Shown: piece after piece, positions 1 to 8,315 of the stretch
Layout: each line of letters begins with the position of its first letter
Numbering within the stretch: position 1 is the first letter of the stretch
Assembly (NCBI RefSeq): GCF_003602095.1
Contig: NZ_RAHH01000040.1
Coordinates: 1-38,493, forward strand
Reading direction: 5' to 3'
DNA length: 38,493 bases
Source of the DNA: Rahnella woolbedingensis
Lineage (GTDB): Bacteria > Pseudomonadota > Gammaproteobacteria > Enterobacterales > Enterobacteriaceae
Notes under the pieces: model-generated
Database searches by the model: none
Seen by the model: only the letters and a program-made list of their open reading frames with translations
Told to the model about the DNA's origin: nothing
Program-made: the position numbers and the translations under genes

Positions 1-1910
1 CCAGCGGGCACTCGGGCAACTTTGTGGTGACGATTGATGTGCCGGACACCACGCCACCGGATGCACCGGTCATCACTAACGCATACGATAATGTGGGTGA
101 TTCTCAGGGGGATCAGCTGTTCAATAATGGCACCACGGATGACACCACGCCGCAGTTGCGCGGCCATGCCGAAGCCAACAGCGTGGTGAAAATTTACGAA
201 GGCAACACTCTGCTGGGCTCCACCACCGCCCACAGTGACGGTTCATGGAGCTTTACGCCATCCGCACGCAGTGAAGGCAGACACACCTTCTTCGCCACTG
301 CGACAGATGCCGCAGGCAAAACCAGTGCGCATTCTGGCAACTTTGTGCTGAACATTGATGTGCCGCATATCGCGCCTGCGATTATTGAACACGTTGTGGA
401 TGACCACGGCAGTCAGACGGGCGATATCAAAAATGGCGGCACCACGGATGACACACAACCGCACCTGTCCGGCTCAGCAGAGGCAGGCAGCACGGTAAGT
501 ATCCACCAGTACGACCCGTACACGAGGGAAGAGTATGTTCTGGGGTCGGTGGTGGCGAAAGCAAACGGTGACTGGGATTATCAGCTGACCGGCGGGCAGG
601 TGCTGCAGTTTGGTGGTGTGAGCCGCTTCTGGGTCACGACGCTGGACAGCGCGGGCAACAAGGCCACCAGTGCTGACTTTAAGGTGACGCTGGTCGGGGA
701 AAACCAGGATGACACCACCGCACCGGATGCACCGGTTATTGTTGATTACTATGATGATGTTGGTGATTCTAAAGGGCACGAAAGCAATGGCAGCACGACT
801 GACGACACCACGCCAACCCTGAACGGCCAGGCTGAAGCCAACAGCATTGTTAAAGTGTACGAGGGCAGCACTCTGCTGGGTTCGACCACCGCCCACGGTG
901 ACGGTACCTGGAGCTTTACGCCATCCGCACGCAGTGAAGGTAAGCACACCTTCTTCGCCACTGCGACAGATGCCGCAGGCAATACCAGTACGCATTCCGG
1001 TAATTTTGTGGTGAATGTGGTTCTGCCGGACCTGGATTTCAAAGAAACGTTTGAATCACATAATGGCATCGTCTTCTGCAATTCGGCGGTTTATCATCTG
1101 GATTATTTCAATGTGTCCGTCATAAACCGGGGAAGTAGCTATTACTCACCGGGGATTAATAATCATCGCGATCACGTTTCACGACCAGTGAGCAGCACAG
1201 CGATGACTCTGGGAGCCGGAACTAAAATTGAACTTGAGATGAAACATCCGGTAACGGATATCTCATTCAAAATTGGGGACTTGACGACGAATGAGGTACT
1301 GACCGTTAAATACTTCAATTCACACGGTTCGCTCATTGAGACTCAGAATCATACAAAATATGAAGGGTTACTCACCACAGCGAGTTACCATACTTCTGAG
1401 GGCAACGAAATTGCGAGCATCCAGATGAGCTTAACGGACTCGTGGTACCCGGTTAATTTCGCTTATGTGTGGATTGACGACGTTACCGGGCATGCTACGC
1501 ATGCATCTACGCAGTCTCTGCTCATGCCAACAACTCATCTCATGGCGCTGCCTGCTGAGGCCAATGATGTTGCAGTACACGACGTAACGCTTTCCACATT
1601 GTCTGAGACTCCGCAGCATGGCCTGGTTAATTTGAATGACGGTAACCTGAACACGCTGCATCTGACGCTGAACGATATTCTTAGCGAGGCGCATCCGAAT
1701 CTGTTTGTGCAGGATGGCAAACAGCAACTGGCGGTCACCGGCGACCAGGGTGATGTGGTTGAACTGAAAGTCGAAGATCTGGCGCACAACACCTGGCAGG
1801 ATACCGGCGCAGTGACGGCGGGTGGCATTCAGTACGAGGTGTATCAGCACACCGGCAGTGAAGTTGAACTGCTGGTTCAGCATGGTCTGGAATTACATCA
1901 GGTCGCATAA
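1..1910 (+). CDS. Large Ig-like repeat surface protein (adhesin-like), C-terminal part; 5' end outside window
   Basis: The reading frame is open from base 3, so this is the 3' part of a longer gene. It holds at least three complete Ig-like repeats of about 100 residues. Each has the pattern TTDDT.P.L.G.AEA.S.V.IYEG..LLGST, then DG.WSFTP, then ATDAAG..S.HSGNFV. The first and third repeats are nearly identical. About 160 residues (roughly bases 1020-1500) have no Ig pattern and look like a beta-sandwich module ending in YVWIDDVTG. The last ~85 residues (DILSEAHPNLFVQDGKQQL, then VYQHTG, ending GLELHQVA) almost match the tail of the protein at the right end of the window. Repeats of this kind are typical of giant secreted or surface adhesins. 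The shared tail may be an export signal, which is inference. The middle module has a plainer base composition than the repeats around it. Confidence 0.85.
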   Translation, partial: SGHSGNFVVTIDVPDTTPPDAPVITNAYDNVGDSQGDQLFNNGTTDDTTPQLRGHAEANSVVKIYEGNTLLGSTTAHSDGSWSFTPSARSEGRHTFFATATDAAGKTSAHSGNFVLNIDVPHIAPAIIEHVVDDHGSQTGDIKNGGTTDDTQPHLSGSAEAGSTVSIHQYDPYTREEYVLGSVVAKANGDWDYQLTGGQVLQFGGVSRFWVTTLDSAGNKATSADFKVTLVGENQDDTTAPDAPVIVDYYDDVGDSKGHESNGSTTDDTTPTLNGQAEANSIVKVYEGSTLLGSTTAHGDGTWSFTPSARSEGKHTFFATATDAAGNTSTHSGNFVVNVVLPDLDFKETFESHNGIVFCNSAVYHLDYFNVSVINRGSSYYSPGINNHRDHVSRPVSSTAMTLGAGTKIELEMKHPVTDISFKIGDLTTNEVLTVKYFNSHGSLIETQNHTKYEGLLTTASYHTSEGNEIASIQMSLTDSWYPVNFAYVWIDDVTGHATHASTQSLLMPTTHLMALPAEANDVAVHDVTLSTLSETPQHGLVNLNDGNLNTLHLTLNDILSEAHPNLFVQDGKQQLAVTGDQGDVVELKVEDLAHNTWQDTGAVTAGGIQYEVYQHTGSEVELLVQHGLELHQVA

Positions 1911-1936
1911 TCCCTGACGTGCTTTGACCCTAATCC

Positions 1937-1962
1937 ATCCCTGGCTCCGGCCGGGGATTTTT
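1937..1962 (+). terminator. Rho-independent terminator of the left Ig-repeat gene
   Basis: A 9-bp stem, ATCCCTGGC pairing with GCCGGGGAT (one G-T wobble) around the loop TCCG, is followed by a run of five T. It lies 26 bp after the stop codon. The same hairpin, inverted, follows the right-end Ig-repeat gene. Confidence 0.85.
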
Positions 1963-1987
1963 ACTGCACCTCTCAAGCGAATTGCCT

Positions 1988-3424
1988 TCAGATTTTTCCT
2001 CCCCCCAGCGCCTTATTCAATACGATATCCTGGCTGACAATCTGCCCCTGCATTTCAATCTGTTTGATCTGCTCACTTAGCCACTGCCGCTGTGCTTCAT
2101 GGGCCATTGCTTCGCTGATCAGTCCACGGTGGTAACGGGCTTTCGCATTGTTCATTCCTGCCGCCGCAGAGCTCACTTTTTCATTCTGCAGAAGCTGTTC
2201 TTCCTGTAATGACTGGAGGGCGGAGCCGGTCGTCACGACATCTTTCACCGCTGTAAGAACCGCCTGATTATATTGTGAAATCAGTATATCGCGCTGATGT
2301 CGGGATTTGTCGAGGTTAGCCTCCAGCTGCCCGCCAGAGAAGATAGGTAAATAAAGCCCCGGAATAATATTGGCTTGCTGGCTTGAATGATTAAAAAGAT
2401 CGTCCAGATGCAGGGCATCAAAACCAAAGAAGGCCTTGATATCAAACGTGGGGTAAAACGCCGCATTTGCCGCATCTATCTGCTTCATTGAGGATTGTAC
2501 ATACCAGTGGGCAGCCTGCAGATCCGGGCGGCGGGCCAGCAACTGATAGTTGAGTGAAGATGGTAATTGCGTTTGTGCAACTGGCAATGGTGCAGACTTG
2601 ATGTCTGCCAGTTCACCACCCCCGGTTAATGCCCGCAACGATTCGCGAAACGCCACACGTTGCTGTTTCGCCATCAAGAGTTGTTGCCTGATACTCAGCA
2701 GCATGGCCTGGGCCATTTCAGCATCTGCGGATGATTCGAGACCTTGTGCCGCGCGAGCCTGGTGGGAGTTAAGGACGAAAGTTTCCGATTGCTTTAATGC
2801 TTCAAGACGCAGGGTGACCTGATCCGTGGTTTGAATACCGTAATAGAGTTGCGCAACGTCTGCCGAAATTTCTAACTCAACAGCTTTCTGTTCGAGTCGG
2901 TGAGCATTTTCCACCCCTATTACCGCATCAAGCCGATCGCGATGTTCTCCCCACAGGTCGATATCCAGCGTTGCCCCTAAACCAACAATCCCTTCGGTGT
3001 ACCAGGGACCTGTCGTTCCAAGCACGGGGCGATCTTTCGCAAAGGGGCCGAGGTACCCATTCGAGGATACATGCGCCGCGTTAATTTCAGCCATTGCATT
3101 CACTTTCAGCTGCGTACCTGATTCAATCAGTGTGACATCCGAACGGGACTTAGCAACGCGTGCGTGCGCCAGTGCTATTGATGGTGACTGCTTTAAGGCC
3201 CGGTCAATTAGCGCATTGAGCTGCGGATCGTTGTAGTTTTTCCACCAGGTCGAATTTGGCCACTGCTGAGAGGTTAATTTTACCTCTTTAGGCAATACGA
3301 TTTGCTGCTGCTGTATTGGCTTCACGGTTGAAATATCGTCTTTCATCGGGGCGCAGGCGACGAGCAGTACGCAGTAAAGCGCTGCCATGGGTTTGACTTT
3401 ATTGACGCGTTTAAGACAATACAT
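1988..3424 (-). CDS. mdtP: MdtP-like outer-membrane efflux lipoprotein (RND/NodT-type outer membrane factor)
   Basis: This is the outer-membrane channel of a tripartite efflux system. The N-terminus has a lipoprotein signal with a lipobox (LLVAC, Cys24). Two TolC-type repeats follow, with the family hallmark 'RRPDLQAAHW' near residue 298 and long helical segments. Its 478 residues are close to E. coli MdtP (488). It is the last gene of a four-gene operon, with its start only 2 bp after the mdtO stop. In E. coli the MdtNOP proteins are linked to resistance to puromycin, acriflavine and similar compounds. The substrate here is unknown. The name rests on gene order and on the YtcA-like first gene. 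Confidence 0.85.
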   Translation of the reverse strand: MYCLKRVNKVKPMAALYCVLLVACAPMKDDISTVKPIQQQQIVLPKEVKLTSQQWPNSTWWKNYNDPQLNALIDRALKQSPSIALAHARVAKSRSDVTLIESGTQLKVNAMAEINAAHVSSNGYLGPFAKDRPVLGTTGPWYTEGIVGLGATLDIDLWGEHRDRLDAVIGVENAHRLEQKAVELEISADVAQLYYGIQTTDQVTLRLEALKQSETFVLNSHQARAAQGLESSADAEMAQAMLLSIRQQLLMAKQQRVAFRESLRALTGGGELADIKSAPLPVAQTQLPSSLNYQLLARRPDLQAAHWYVQSSMKQIDAANAAFYPTFDIKAFFGFDALHLDDLFNHSSQQANIIPGLYLPIFSGGQLEANLDKSRHQRDILISQYNQAVLTAVKDVVTTGSALQSLQEEQLLQNEKVSSAAAGMNNAKARYHRGLISEAMAHEAQRQWLSEQIKQIEMQGQIVSQDIVLNKALGGGKI

Positions 3425-3426
3425 AA

Positions 3427-5397
3427 TTAGATTATTCCGGTTACAACCTGGCGGTTACGCAGGCTGAGATTAAGCTGACCGATCTCGTAAAACAGAGGCT
3501 GCAGTCGCCTCTGTTTGATGCCCGTCGTTGAAGCAGTAGCGCCCGTCGGCTCTCCTGACGCGGCCAGTACAGCGCATGATTGTAATAATTCTGCTGCCAG
3601 TTGACGTTCCGGCACGAAATCGTTGTCACCATGCTCCGCTCTGAGATGTTCAAACTGATAGATGATCTCACTGAGATGGCTCAGCACCTGCTGAGCAGCC
3701 AGGATATTGTTTTCTGACTGACGATCGTCTGATGACCAGCCCGGCTCCATCGCCACTCTGGCGGCAATCCCCTGACATCCGGCCAGCGAGCGACGCAAAA
3801 CGATTTCAGTCCCCGTTCCCTCAGCGTGCGTCTTCACACGCTGGGCCAGGGCATTGATTAAGTCACTGACATTACTCCAGAAGAGTTTGCCTTCCCGCTC
3901 AGGCCACAGCCAGAGATGTATACATGTCGCAATCAGTACCCCAAGCAAAATGCCGATGATCCTGTCGCGTATCTCCACCAGTTCGAAGGTCGGACCAAAG
4001 CTTTCCAGTAAAGCCAGCGCGAAAGTAAACATCATCTGAATACCGGCATAGCTAATCTTCTCTGAGCCCGCATAGATCCAGGCACCAAGACCTATCACCG
4101 GCAGCGACATCGCCAGTAACCCCACCACGCTTTGGATGTGAGGCATGACCAGAATAACCATCAGTAATGCTGCCAGGCTGCCGAACACTGCACCAATCAC
4201 GCGCAGCAATCCCCGTTGCGCGGTTGAGCCCAGACTTGACTGCGCAACGATAATACAACTGAGCATAATGGTGTGGATGCCCTGCCAGTCGGAAGCGATG
4301 TATATGAGGTAACAGATAAAGGTCGAGAGCAGCGTTTTGAACGCAAACGTACACCAGGCCTGGTTCATCACTAACCCGTTACGGCGCGCGGACTCTTTCG
4401 ATTCAGACGCTGATTCAAGGGGCACATGCTGATAATGCGAAAATGCAGTCACTGACTCCAGCATGCGCATTAGCGTTCCTGACTTTGTCTCCGCAGGTAT
4501 GTCCGTCTCATTGACGGAAAACATTCTGTCTTCGGCAACAGACGCCGCAAAAGCTTTGCACCTCTCAACCAGGTCTTTTGCCAGACTGAGGTCGGTCTCA
4601 TCCGGACAGTCAGGCAACTGCTGCACCATCTGATACAGCCCGGACACGGTGCTGATCCGTGCCAGATGCCAGGCTTCATCCTCGCGATAGCGCTTATTAC
4701 GCATCACCGAAAACGCCAGCATTTGCTGGAGCATCAGCACCTTATCCTGGATTGAAGCGGCCGACAGGGGCTCTGGCAGTGTTTCCCCACGGATAAATTG
4801 TTCTGTTCTGCCGATAATTTCCGACAGCTGCGCCTGTAGCGCCCCCTTGAGTTGCACGACAGGCTCCAGCGGAAGAAATAGCTGGTTGATGACGAGCGTC
4901 AGGATAATGGCGTAGTTGATGGCCACCCACAGCCACAAAATCAGTCGGACAACACTGTCTGCGTTGTCCGTCATATCAGCGAAAGTTTGGGTATAAAAAA
5001 TCACCAGCCCGCTAAGAAAAAAGACCACGCCATATTTTGTGGCTCGCATCAGGTAGAGGCAGCCAAAGAACAGCCCTCCTGCCATCATCAGGCGAAGTAA
5101 GGAATACTCCCAGGTCAGTTTCAGCGTCAAAATGGAGAGCCCCACAGCCAGCGTGGTACCTAAAATAAACAGCGTACCGGTCAGTCTGGACAGCACGATG
5201 TTCTTTTGAGTGACATAAAAAACGGCTATCAGAGACAACGCCAAAAAAGGGATCTGCAGCGTTAATGAGATAATCATGACCAGCGTACAAGCTATCAGGC
5301 AACGCAGCATAAGGTTACCGCGACCCGGGAAAGGGCGCAGCAAACTGTCTAACTGGTGTAATCTGCTATGGATAGCAGGAGACCTTTGTAAAACCAT
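3427..5397 (-). CDS. mdtO: MdtO-like inner-membrane efflux protein (FUSC / aromatic acid exporter family)
   Basis: This is the inner-membrane component of the efflux operon. Its 656 residues (E. coli MdtO has 683) show the FUSC layout: an N-terminal block of transmembrane helices (roughly residues 30-175), a cytoplasmic region, a second membrane block (roughly 355-505, including 'TLLSTFICYLIYIASDW'), and a C-terminal cytoplasmic part. It belongs to the same superfamily as AaeB. The gene lies 11 bp downstream of mdtN and 2 bp upstream of mdtP, so the genes are very likely co-transcribed and co-assembled. There is no ABC ATPase, so transport is expected to be driven by ion gradients (family knowledge). 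Confidence 0.85.
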   Translation of the reverse strand: MVLQRSPAIHSRLHQLDSLLRPFPGRGNLMLRCLIACTLVMIISLTLQIPFLALSLIAVFYVTQKNIVLSRLTGTLFILGTTLAVGLSILTLKLTWEYSLLRLMMAGGLFFGCLYLMRATKYGVVFFLSGLVIFYTQTFADMTDNADSVVRLILWLWVAINYAIILTLVINQLFLPLEPVVQLKGALQAQLSEIIGRTEQFIRGETLPEPLSAASIQDKVLMLQQMLAFSVMRNKRYREDEAWHLARISTVSGLYQMVQQLPDCPDETDLSLAKDLVERCKAFAASVAEDRMFSVNETDIPAETKSGTLMRMLESVTAFSHYQHVPLESASESKESARRNGLVMNQAWCTFAFKTLLSTFICYLIYIASDWQGIHTIMLSCIIVAQSSLGSTAQRGLLRVIGAVFGSLAALLMVILVMPHIQSVVGLLAMSLPVIGLGAWIYAGSEKISYAGIQMMFTFALALLESFGPTFELVEIRDRIIGILLGVLIATCIHLWLWPEREGKLFWSNVSDLINALAQRVKTHAEGTGTEIVLRRSLAGCQGIAARVAMEPGWSSDDRQSENNILAAQQVLSHLSEIIYQFEHLRAEHGDNDFVPERQLAAELLQSCAVLAASGEPTGATASTTGIKQRRLQPLFYEIGQLNLSLRNRQVVTGII

Positions 5398-5408
5398 AAA
5401 GCCTCCGC

Positions 5409-6425
5409 TTAGCGTGGTTGCACCGTTGCCACCGCAGAGGCACCCACGCGGAACAGGTGAGGATCGGGATTAGTGACCCGTATTTTAACCGGGAAGCGTT
5501 GTGAAACATGGACCCAGTTAATATTCCTTTTCACGACCGGTAAGCCCGCAATAACGCTGCCGCCATCATCGGGTAACACGCCATAACTGATGGAATCGAC
5601 CTGCCCATCAAAGGTTTTCCCCGTATCGCTCATCAGCCAGACACGGGCCGGGGTACCTTCTTGAATATTTTTAAGTTCGGTTTCACGGAAATTAGCAATG
5701 ACATACCAGTGCGTGGTATCAATCAGGGTAAATACAGGTTTGCCCGCCGGTACAAACTCACCAATACTGGTTTTCAGTGATGCCACCCGGCCGGTAAACG
5801 GCGCACGGACCTTGGTATATGCCAAATTCAGCCTGGCGATTTCAATCTGCGCTTCAATCTCAGCCCGTTGCGCGACCAGGGCATCGACACTGCTGACGGC
5901 CGCTTCAGCCTGTTTCGCCTGGAGCTGCAGACTTTGCAGATGTGACTGAGCGCTGGAATTAGCCGCACGCGCCTGGTCGACTTCTTCCGCTGAGGCGAAG
6001 CCCTGGGAAAGCAGCGGTGCGAGGCGACGTAAGGTTGCCGCGGTCTTTTTCGCATCGGCCTGGGCACTGGCAATGGAGGCTTTTGCGGAGCCGGCACTAA
6101 ACTTCTGAGCATTAACCGAACGCTGGGTTAGCTCAATCTGCCTGTTCAACCCGGCGAGTTTTGCTTGCGTCTGTTTCAGAACCGCCTGATAAGTCGCGGG
6201 ATCTATTCGGAAAAGCAGGTCATTTTTCTGCACTAACTGGTTATCACGTACTAATTGCTCAATGATCCGGCCGCTCACTTGCGGTGATACGGTAATAGTA
6301 TCTGCCCAGACATAGGCATCGTCGGTCCGCGGACGTGCATCTAAGCGCCAGATAACCAACGCAAGTATGATTAATGCCATGACTATAAGTGCTATTAGGG
6401 TTGTTTTTTGCTTGTTTTTTAACAT
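5409..6425 (-). CDS. mdtN: MdtN-like periplasmic adaptor (HlyD / membrane fusion protein)
   Basis: This adaptor would connect the MdtO inner-membrane protein to the MdtP channel. Its 338 residues compare with 343 in E. coli MdtN. A short cytoplasmic N-terminus is followed by one membrane anchor (about residues 9-26). A biotinyl-lipoyl-like half ('ITVSPQVSGRIIEQLV') comes next, then a coiled-coil hairpin rich in A, Q, K and E (about 80-205), the second lipoyl half ('LAYTKVRAPFTGRVASLKT') and a beta-barrel domain. This is the standard EmrA/HlyD_D23 plan. The ATG start lies 16 bp after the stop of the ytcA-like gene. Confidence 0.88.
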   Translation of the reverse strand: MLKNKQKTTLIALIVMALIILALVIWRLDARPRTDDAYVWADTITVSPQVSGRIIEQLVRDNQLVQKNDLLFRIDPATYQAVLKQTQAKLAGLNRQIELTQRSVNAQKFSAGSAKASIASAQADAKKTAATLRRLAPLLSQGFASAEEVDQARAANSSAQSHLQSLQLQAKQAEAAVSSVDALVAQRAEIEAQIEIARLNLAYTKVRAPFTGRVASLKTSIGEFVPAGKPVFTLIDTTHWYVIANFRETELKNIQEGTPARVWLMSDTGKTFDGQVDSISYGVLPDDGGSVIAGLPVVKRNINWVHVSQRFPVKIRVTNPDPHLFRVGASAVATVQPR

Positions 6426-6441
6426 GATAATAGCCTGCCAG

Positions 6442-6702
6442 TTAACTGAAAATAATTAACCAAATAATCATGGAGAGAATTGCCGCAATTAATAACCATC
6501 CGGCAGCATTTAATTTATAGCGCTTGTGCAATTTATCGCCCACCAGATTAAATATCAGTCCGGTGATAATGGCACTCCCTGTGATGCAGTAGAGCCAGTC
6601 AGGAAAAGCCGCGCCCAAAAATGGCAATGAAGGAGAAAGCGAACACCCCGATAGGGAAAGTATCGCTGGCAGCATCAGCAGTGTGTGCAATCTTGTTCTC
6701 AT
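6442..6702 (-). CDS. ytcA: YtcA-like small membrane lipoprotein
   Basis: This is the first gene of the efflux operon. The frame is open further upstream, but the ATG at 6702 gives an ideal lipoprotein signal of 19 residues followed by Cys in the lipobox LSLSGC, so that start is chosen (86 residues; E. coli YtcA has 91). After the Cys comes 'SLSPSLPFLGAAFPDW', matching the YtcA pattern of CSLSP, an I/F-G-A segment and PSWF. Two transmembrane helices follow. YtcA always accompanies mdtNOP in E. coli-type operons but its function is not established. The upstream starts (GTG 6810, ATG 6798, ATG 6759) would bury the signal sequence. Confidence 0.75.
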   Translation of the reverse strand: MRTRLHTLLMLPAILSLSGCSLSPSLPFLGAAFPDWLYCITGSAIITGLIFNLVGDKLHKRYKLNAAGWLLIAAILSMIIWLIIFS

Positions 6703-6804
6703 AGAGACAGATGACCAATGAAAGTAAAAATCGGAAGATATGCGGCTGTAACGCGGCATCTGGTGTAATTCCCGGGAGACGAAGTGTATCACTGCCATTA
6801 TTAA

Positions 6805-6816
6805 TAACACGTGTTA
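6805..6816. promoter_or_regulatory. Perfect 12-bp palindrome upstream of ytcA-mdtNOP
   Basis: TAACACGTGTTA is a perfect palindrome about 100 bp upstream of the ytcA start codon, in the only gap that can hold the operon promoter. Its position suggests a regulator operator, but no adjacent regulator gene is present to pair with it. It could also be chance in AT-rich DNA. Confidence 0.35.
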
Positions 6817-7035
6817 CTATTAGTTGGGGTGGTAATTTATCGTTTTTTTTGTTTAAAAATAAATTTAATTAATCTCCCGGTATAAGAATGATAGCTGATG
6901 AAAAAGCTACGGTTCATTTATAAGATTGTGAACACTAGGATTATTTATCATCGCCAATTAATCCGATGACATTATTGCTACGCCTTTAATATTCCAGCGA
7001 CTTTAAAACACAATATGCAATGATAATATATTAAA

Positions 7036-7054
7036 TATGAAGTTATACTTCATA
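7036..7054. repeat. Inverted repeat just downstream of the recombinase gene
   Basis: TATGAAGT and ACTTCATA form 8-bp perfect arms around TAT. They overlap a second palindrome, ATACTT-CAT-AAGTAT, ending at 7059. The element starts 28 bp beyond the recombinase stop codon. It may act as a transcription-end structure or protein-binding site. It lacks the 13-8-13 spacing of the site at 8282. Confidence 0.4.
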
Positions 7055-7081
7055 AGTATGATTTTATTTATCCTTCTTATT

Positions 7082-8110
7082 TTAATTGTTTTTTTCCATA
7101 ATATCGATCATCGCCCCTTCATGCGCCTGAAGATTACGTATATAACGCATTAAAGTTTCGGGCTTTTTCCAGGTTCCTTCCTGCATTATCTGAGCGACAG
7201 CATAGCCTCGTCCCGCCATATCCTGAGCAGCACCTACGCGGGCACTGTGACCAGTCCATCGTGTATAGCGCCCTTTATTTGGGCTGATAGTTTCAGAAAC
7301 TCCAACCGTATTCCAGGCCTGAGAAAAAATGGATTCTATCGCCGGCGTGCTCAACGGGCGGTTGATTGAGAGAGTTGCACTCCCCGAGCGATGCACCGGA
7401 CAAAAGAGGAAAGCATCGGGTTCGGCGCTGATATCTGCCACTGATAGCCATTCAGACAATCGACGTGAGGACTGTGAACTAAGAGATTTGATCAGGCCGC
7501 CTGTCTGAACAATAGTTTTGGTATAACTGACATTGAGGATTATCCGACCATCGGGGGCGCGGGAGATATCACGAACACGGAGGCGGGCTAATTCACTGAT
7601 ACGCAGCAGCGTACTGTAAGCAACATGAAGAAATGCAAGGTCCCGTTTTTGGCGAAGCAATATCGAGTCAGACCATAAAGCATCCAGCTCAAGAAGATTT
7701 TCCAGACGGAAAGGCACTGCCTGACCCGTTCGTTCACCCGTAACAACCGCAACACGATTTATCCGTTTTACAGCGCGGAACACTAGCGGTGATGTGTTAG
7801 GGGGAGTGAGACCAGCGTTACGGTGTAACATGGAAATTAAAGAACCATGCGTCGCAATCGTCGAGGAAGCCCGGCCATTCTCTTGCAGCCAGTTCAAATA
7901 ATCACGCAGGTCAGCCGGAAGCATAGGCAAAAACTGACGGCGATTTTCTGTCGACCATCGGTGGCAGATCCGCATAACGCTCATCAGCTGTCGCCAGGTA
8001 TTGGGTGAAAATGCATCCTTGCCCTGAACAAACTCCTTAAGCCTGGCCAGAACCTCTTCTTCCGCCTGAATAACAGGCAGCATCTGGTGAGTAGGTGATA
8101 ATTTGCCCAT
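7082..8110 (-). CDS. Cre-like tyrosine recombinase
   Basis: This is a site-specific DNA recombinase closely resembling phage P1 Cre. From the ATG at 8110 it has 342 residues (Cre 343). An N-terminal core-binding domain (about 1-125) includes 'FSPNTWRQLMSVMRICHRW' and 'DLRDYLNWLQENG', aligned with Cre 'FSEHTWKMLLSV' and 'DVRDYLLYLQARG'. The catalytic domain has every expected residue near its Cre position: R170 (LLRISELARLRV), K198 (SYTKT), H288 and R291 (GHSARVGAAQDMA), W314 and the nucleophile Y323 (MRYIRNL). The frame is open to a TTG at 8221, but the ATG at 8110 fits the family length. The gene stands alone between the efflux operon and the invasin gene. A lox-architecture site lies 172 bp upstream. 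No other phage or plasmid genes are visible. Confidence 0.92.
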   Translation of the reverse strand: MGKLSPTHQMLPVIQAEEEVLARLKEFVQGKDAFSPNTWRQLMSVMRICHRWSTENRRQFLPMLPADLRDYLNWLQENGRASSTIATHGSLISMLHRNAGLTPPNTSPLVFRAVKRINRVAVVTGERTGQAVPFRLENLLELDALWSDSILLRQKRDLAFLHVAYSTLLRISELARLRVRDISRAPDGRIILNVSYTKTIVQTGGLIKSLSSQSSRRLSEWLSVADISAEPDAFLFCPVHRSGSATLSINRPLSTPAIESIFSQAWNTVGVSETISPNKGRYTRWTGHSARVGAAQDMAGRGYAVAQIMQEGTWKKPETLMRYIRNLQAHEGAMIDIMEKNN

Positions 8111-8281
8111 AAATAGCTTTAAAAGCGAACTCCTGAATTCTGGCAACGCTACGTCGATTCTGATGAAGATGCAGGGGATTAACCGTGCAGATTTTACGTA
8201 GCGATACCTACAAAAATTCAATGTGAAAAATCATTTGCCTTTGACACTACTGTATAGATTACCAGCTCCATCTTTTGAAGG

Positions 8282-8315
8282 CTAACATTATATAAGTCCC
8301 ATTATATAATGTTAG
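8282..8315. promoter_or_regulatory. lox-like recombination site (13-8-13, 34 bp)
   Basis: The left arm CTAACATTATATA, the spacer AGTCCCAT and a right arm that is the exact reverse complement of the left give a 34-bp site, the same architecture as loxP. The arm shares 9 of 13 positions with the loxP arm ATAACTTCGTATA (xTAACxTxxTATA). The spacer is asymmetric and resembles those recalled for VCre and SCre lox sites (A-x-T-x-x-x-A-T). It lies 172 bp upstream of the Cre-like gene. I found only one copy in the window. Confidence 0.75.

Noticed and set aside
1988..6425. The efflux genes as a type I secretion system for the neighbouring adhesin
   Set aside because: There is an outer-membrane factor and an HlyD-type adaptor, but the inner-membrane protein is of the FUSC type and no ABC ATPase is present. 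The first gene is YtcA-like, so the set is mdtNOP.
7013..7046. Second 34-bp lox site downstream of the recombinase
   Set aside because: One half resembles a loxP arm, but the expected inverted partner arm 8 bp away is absent.
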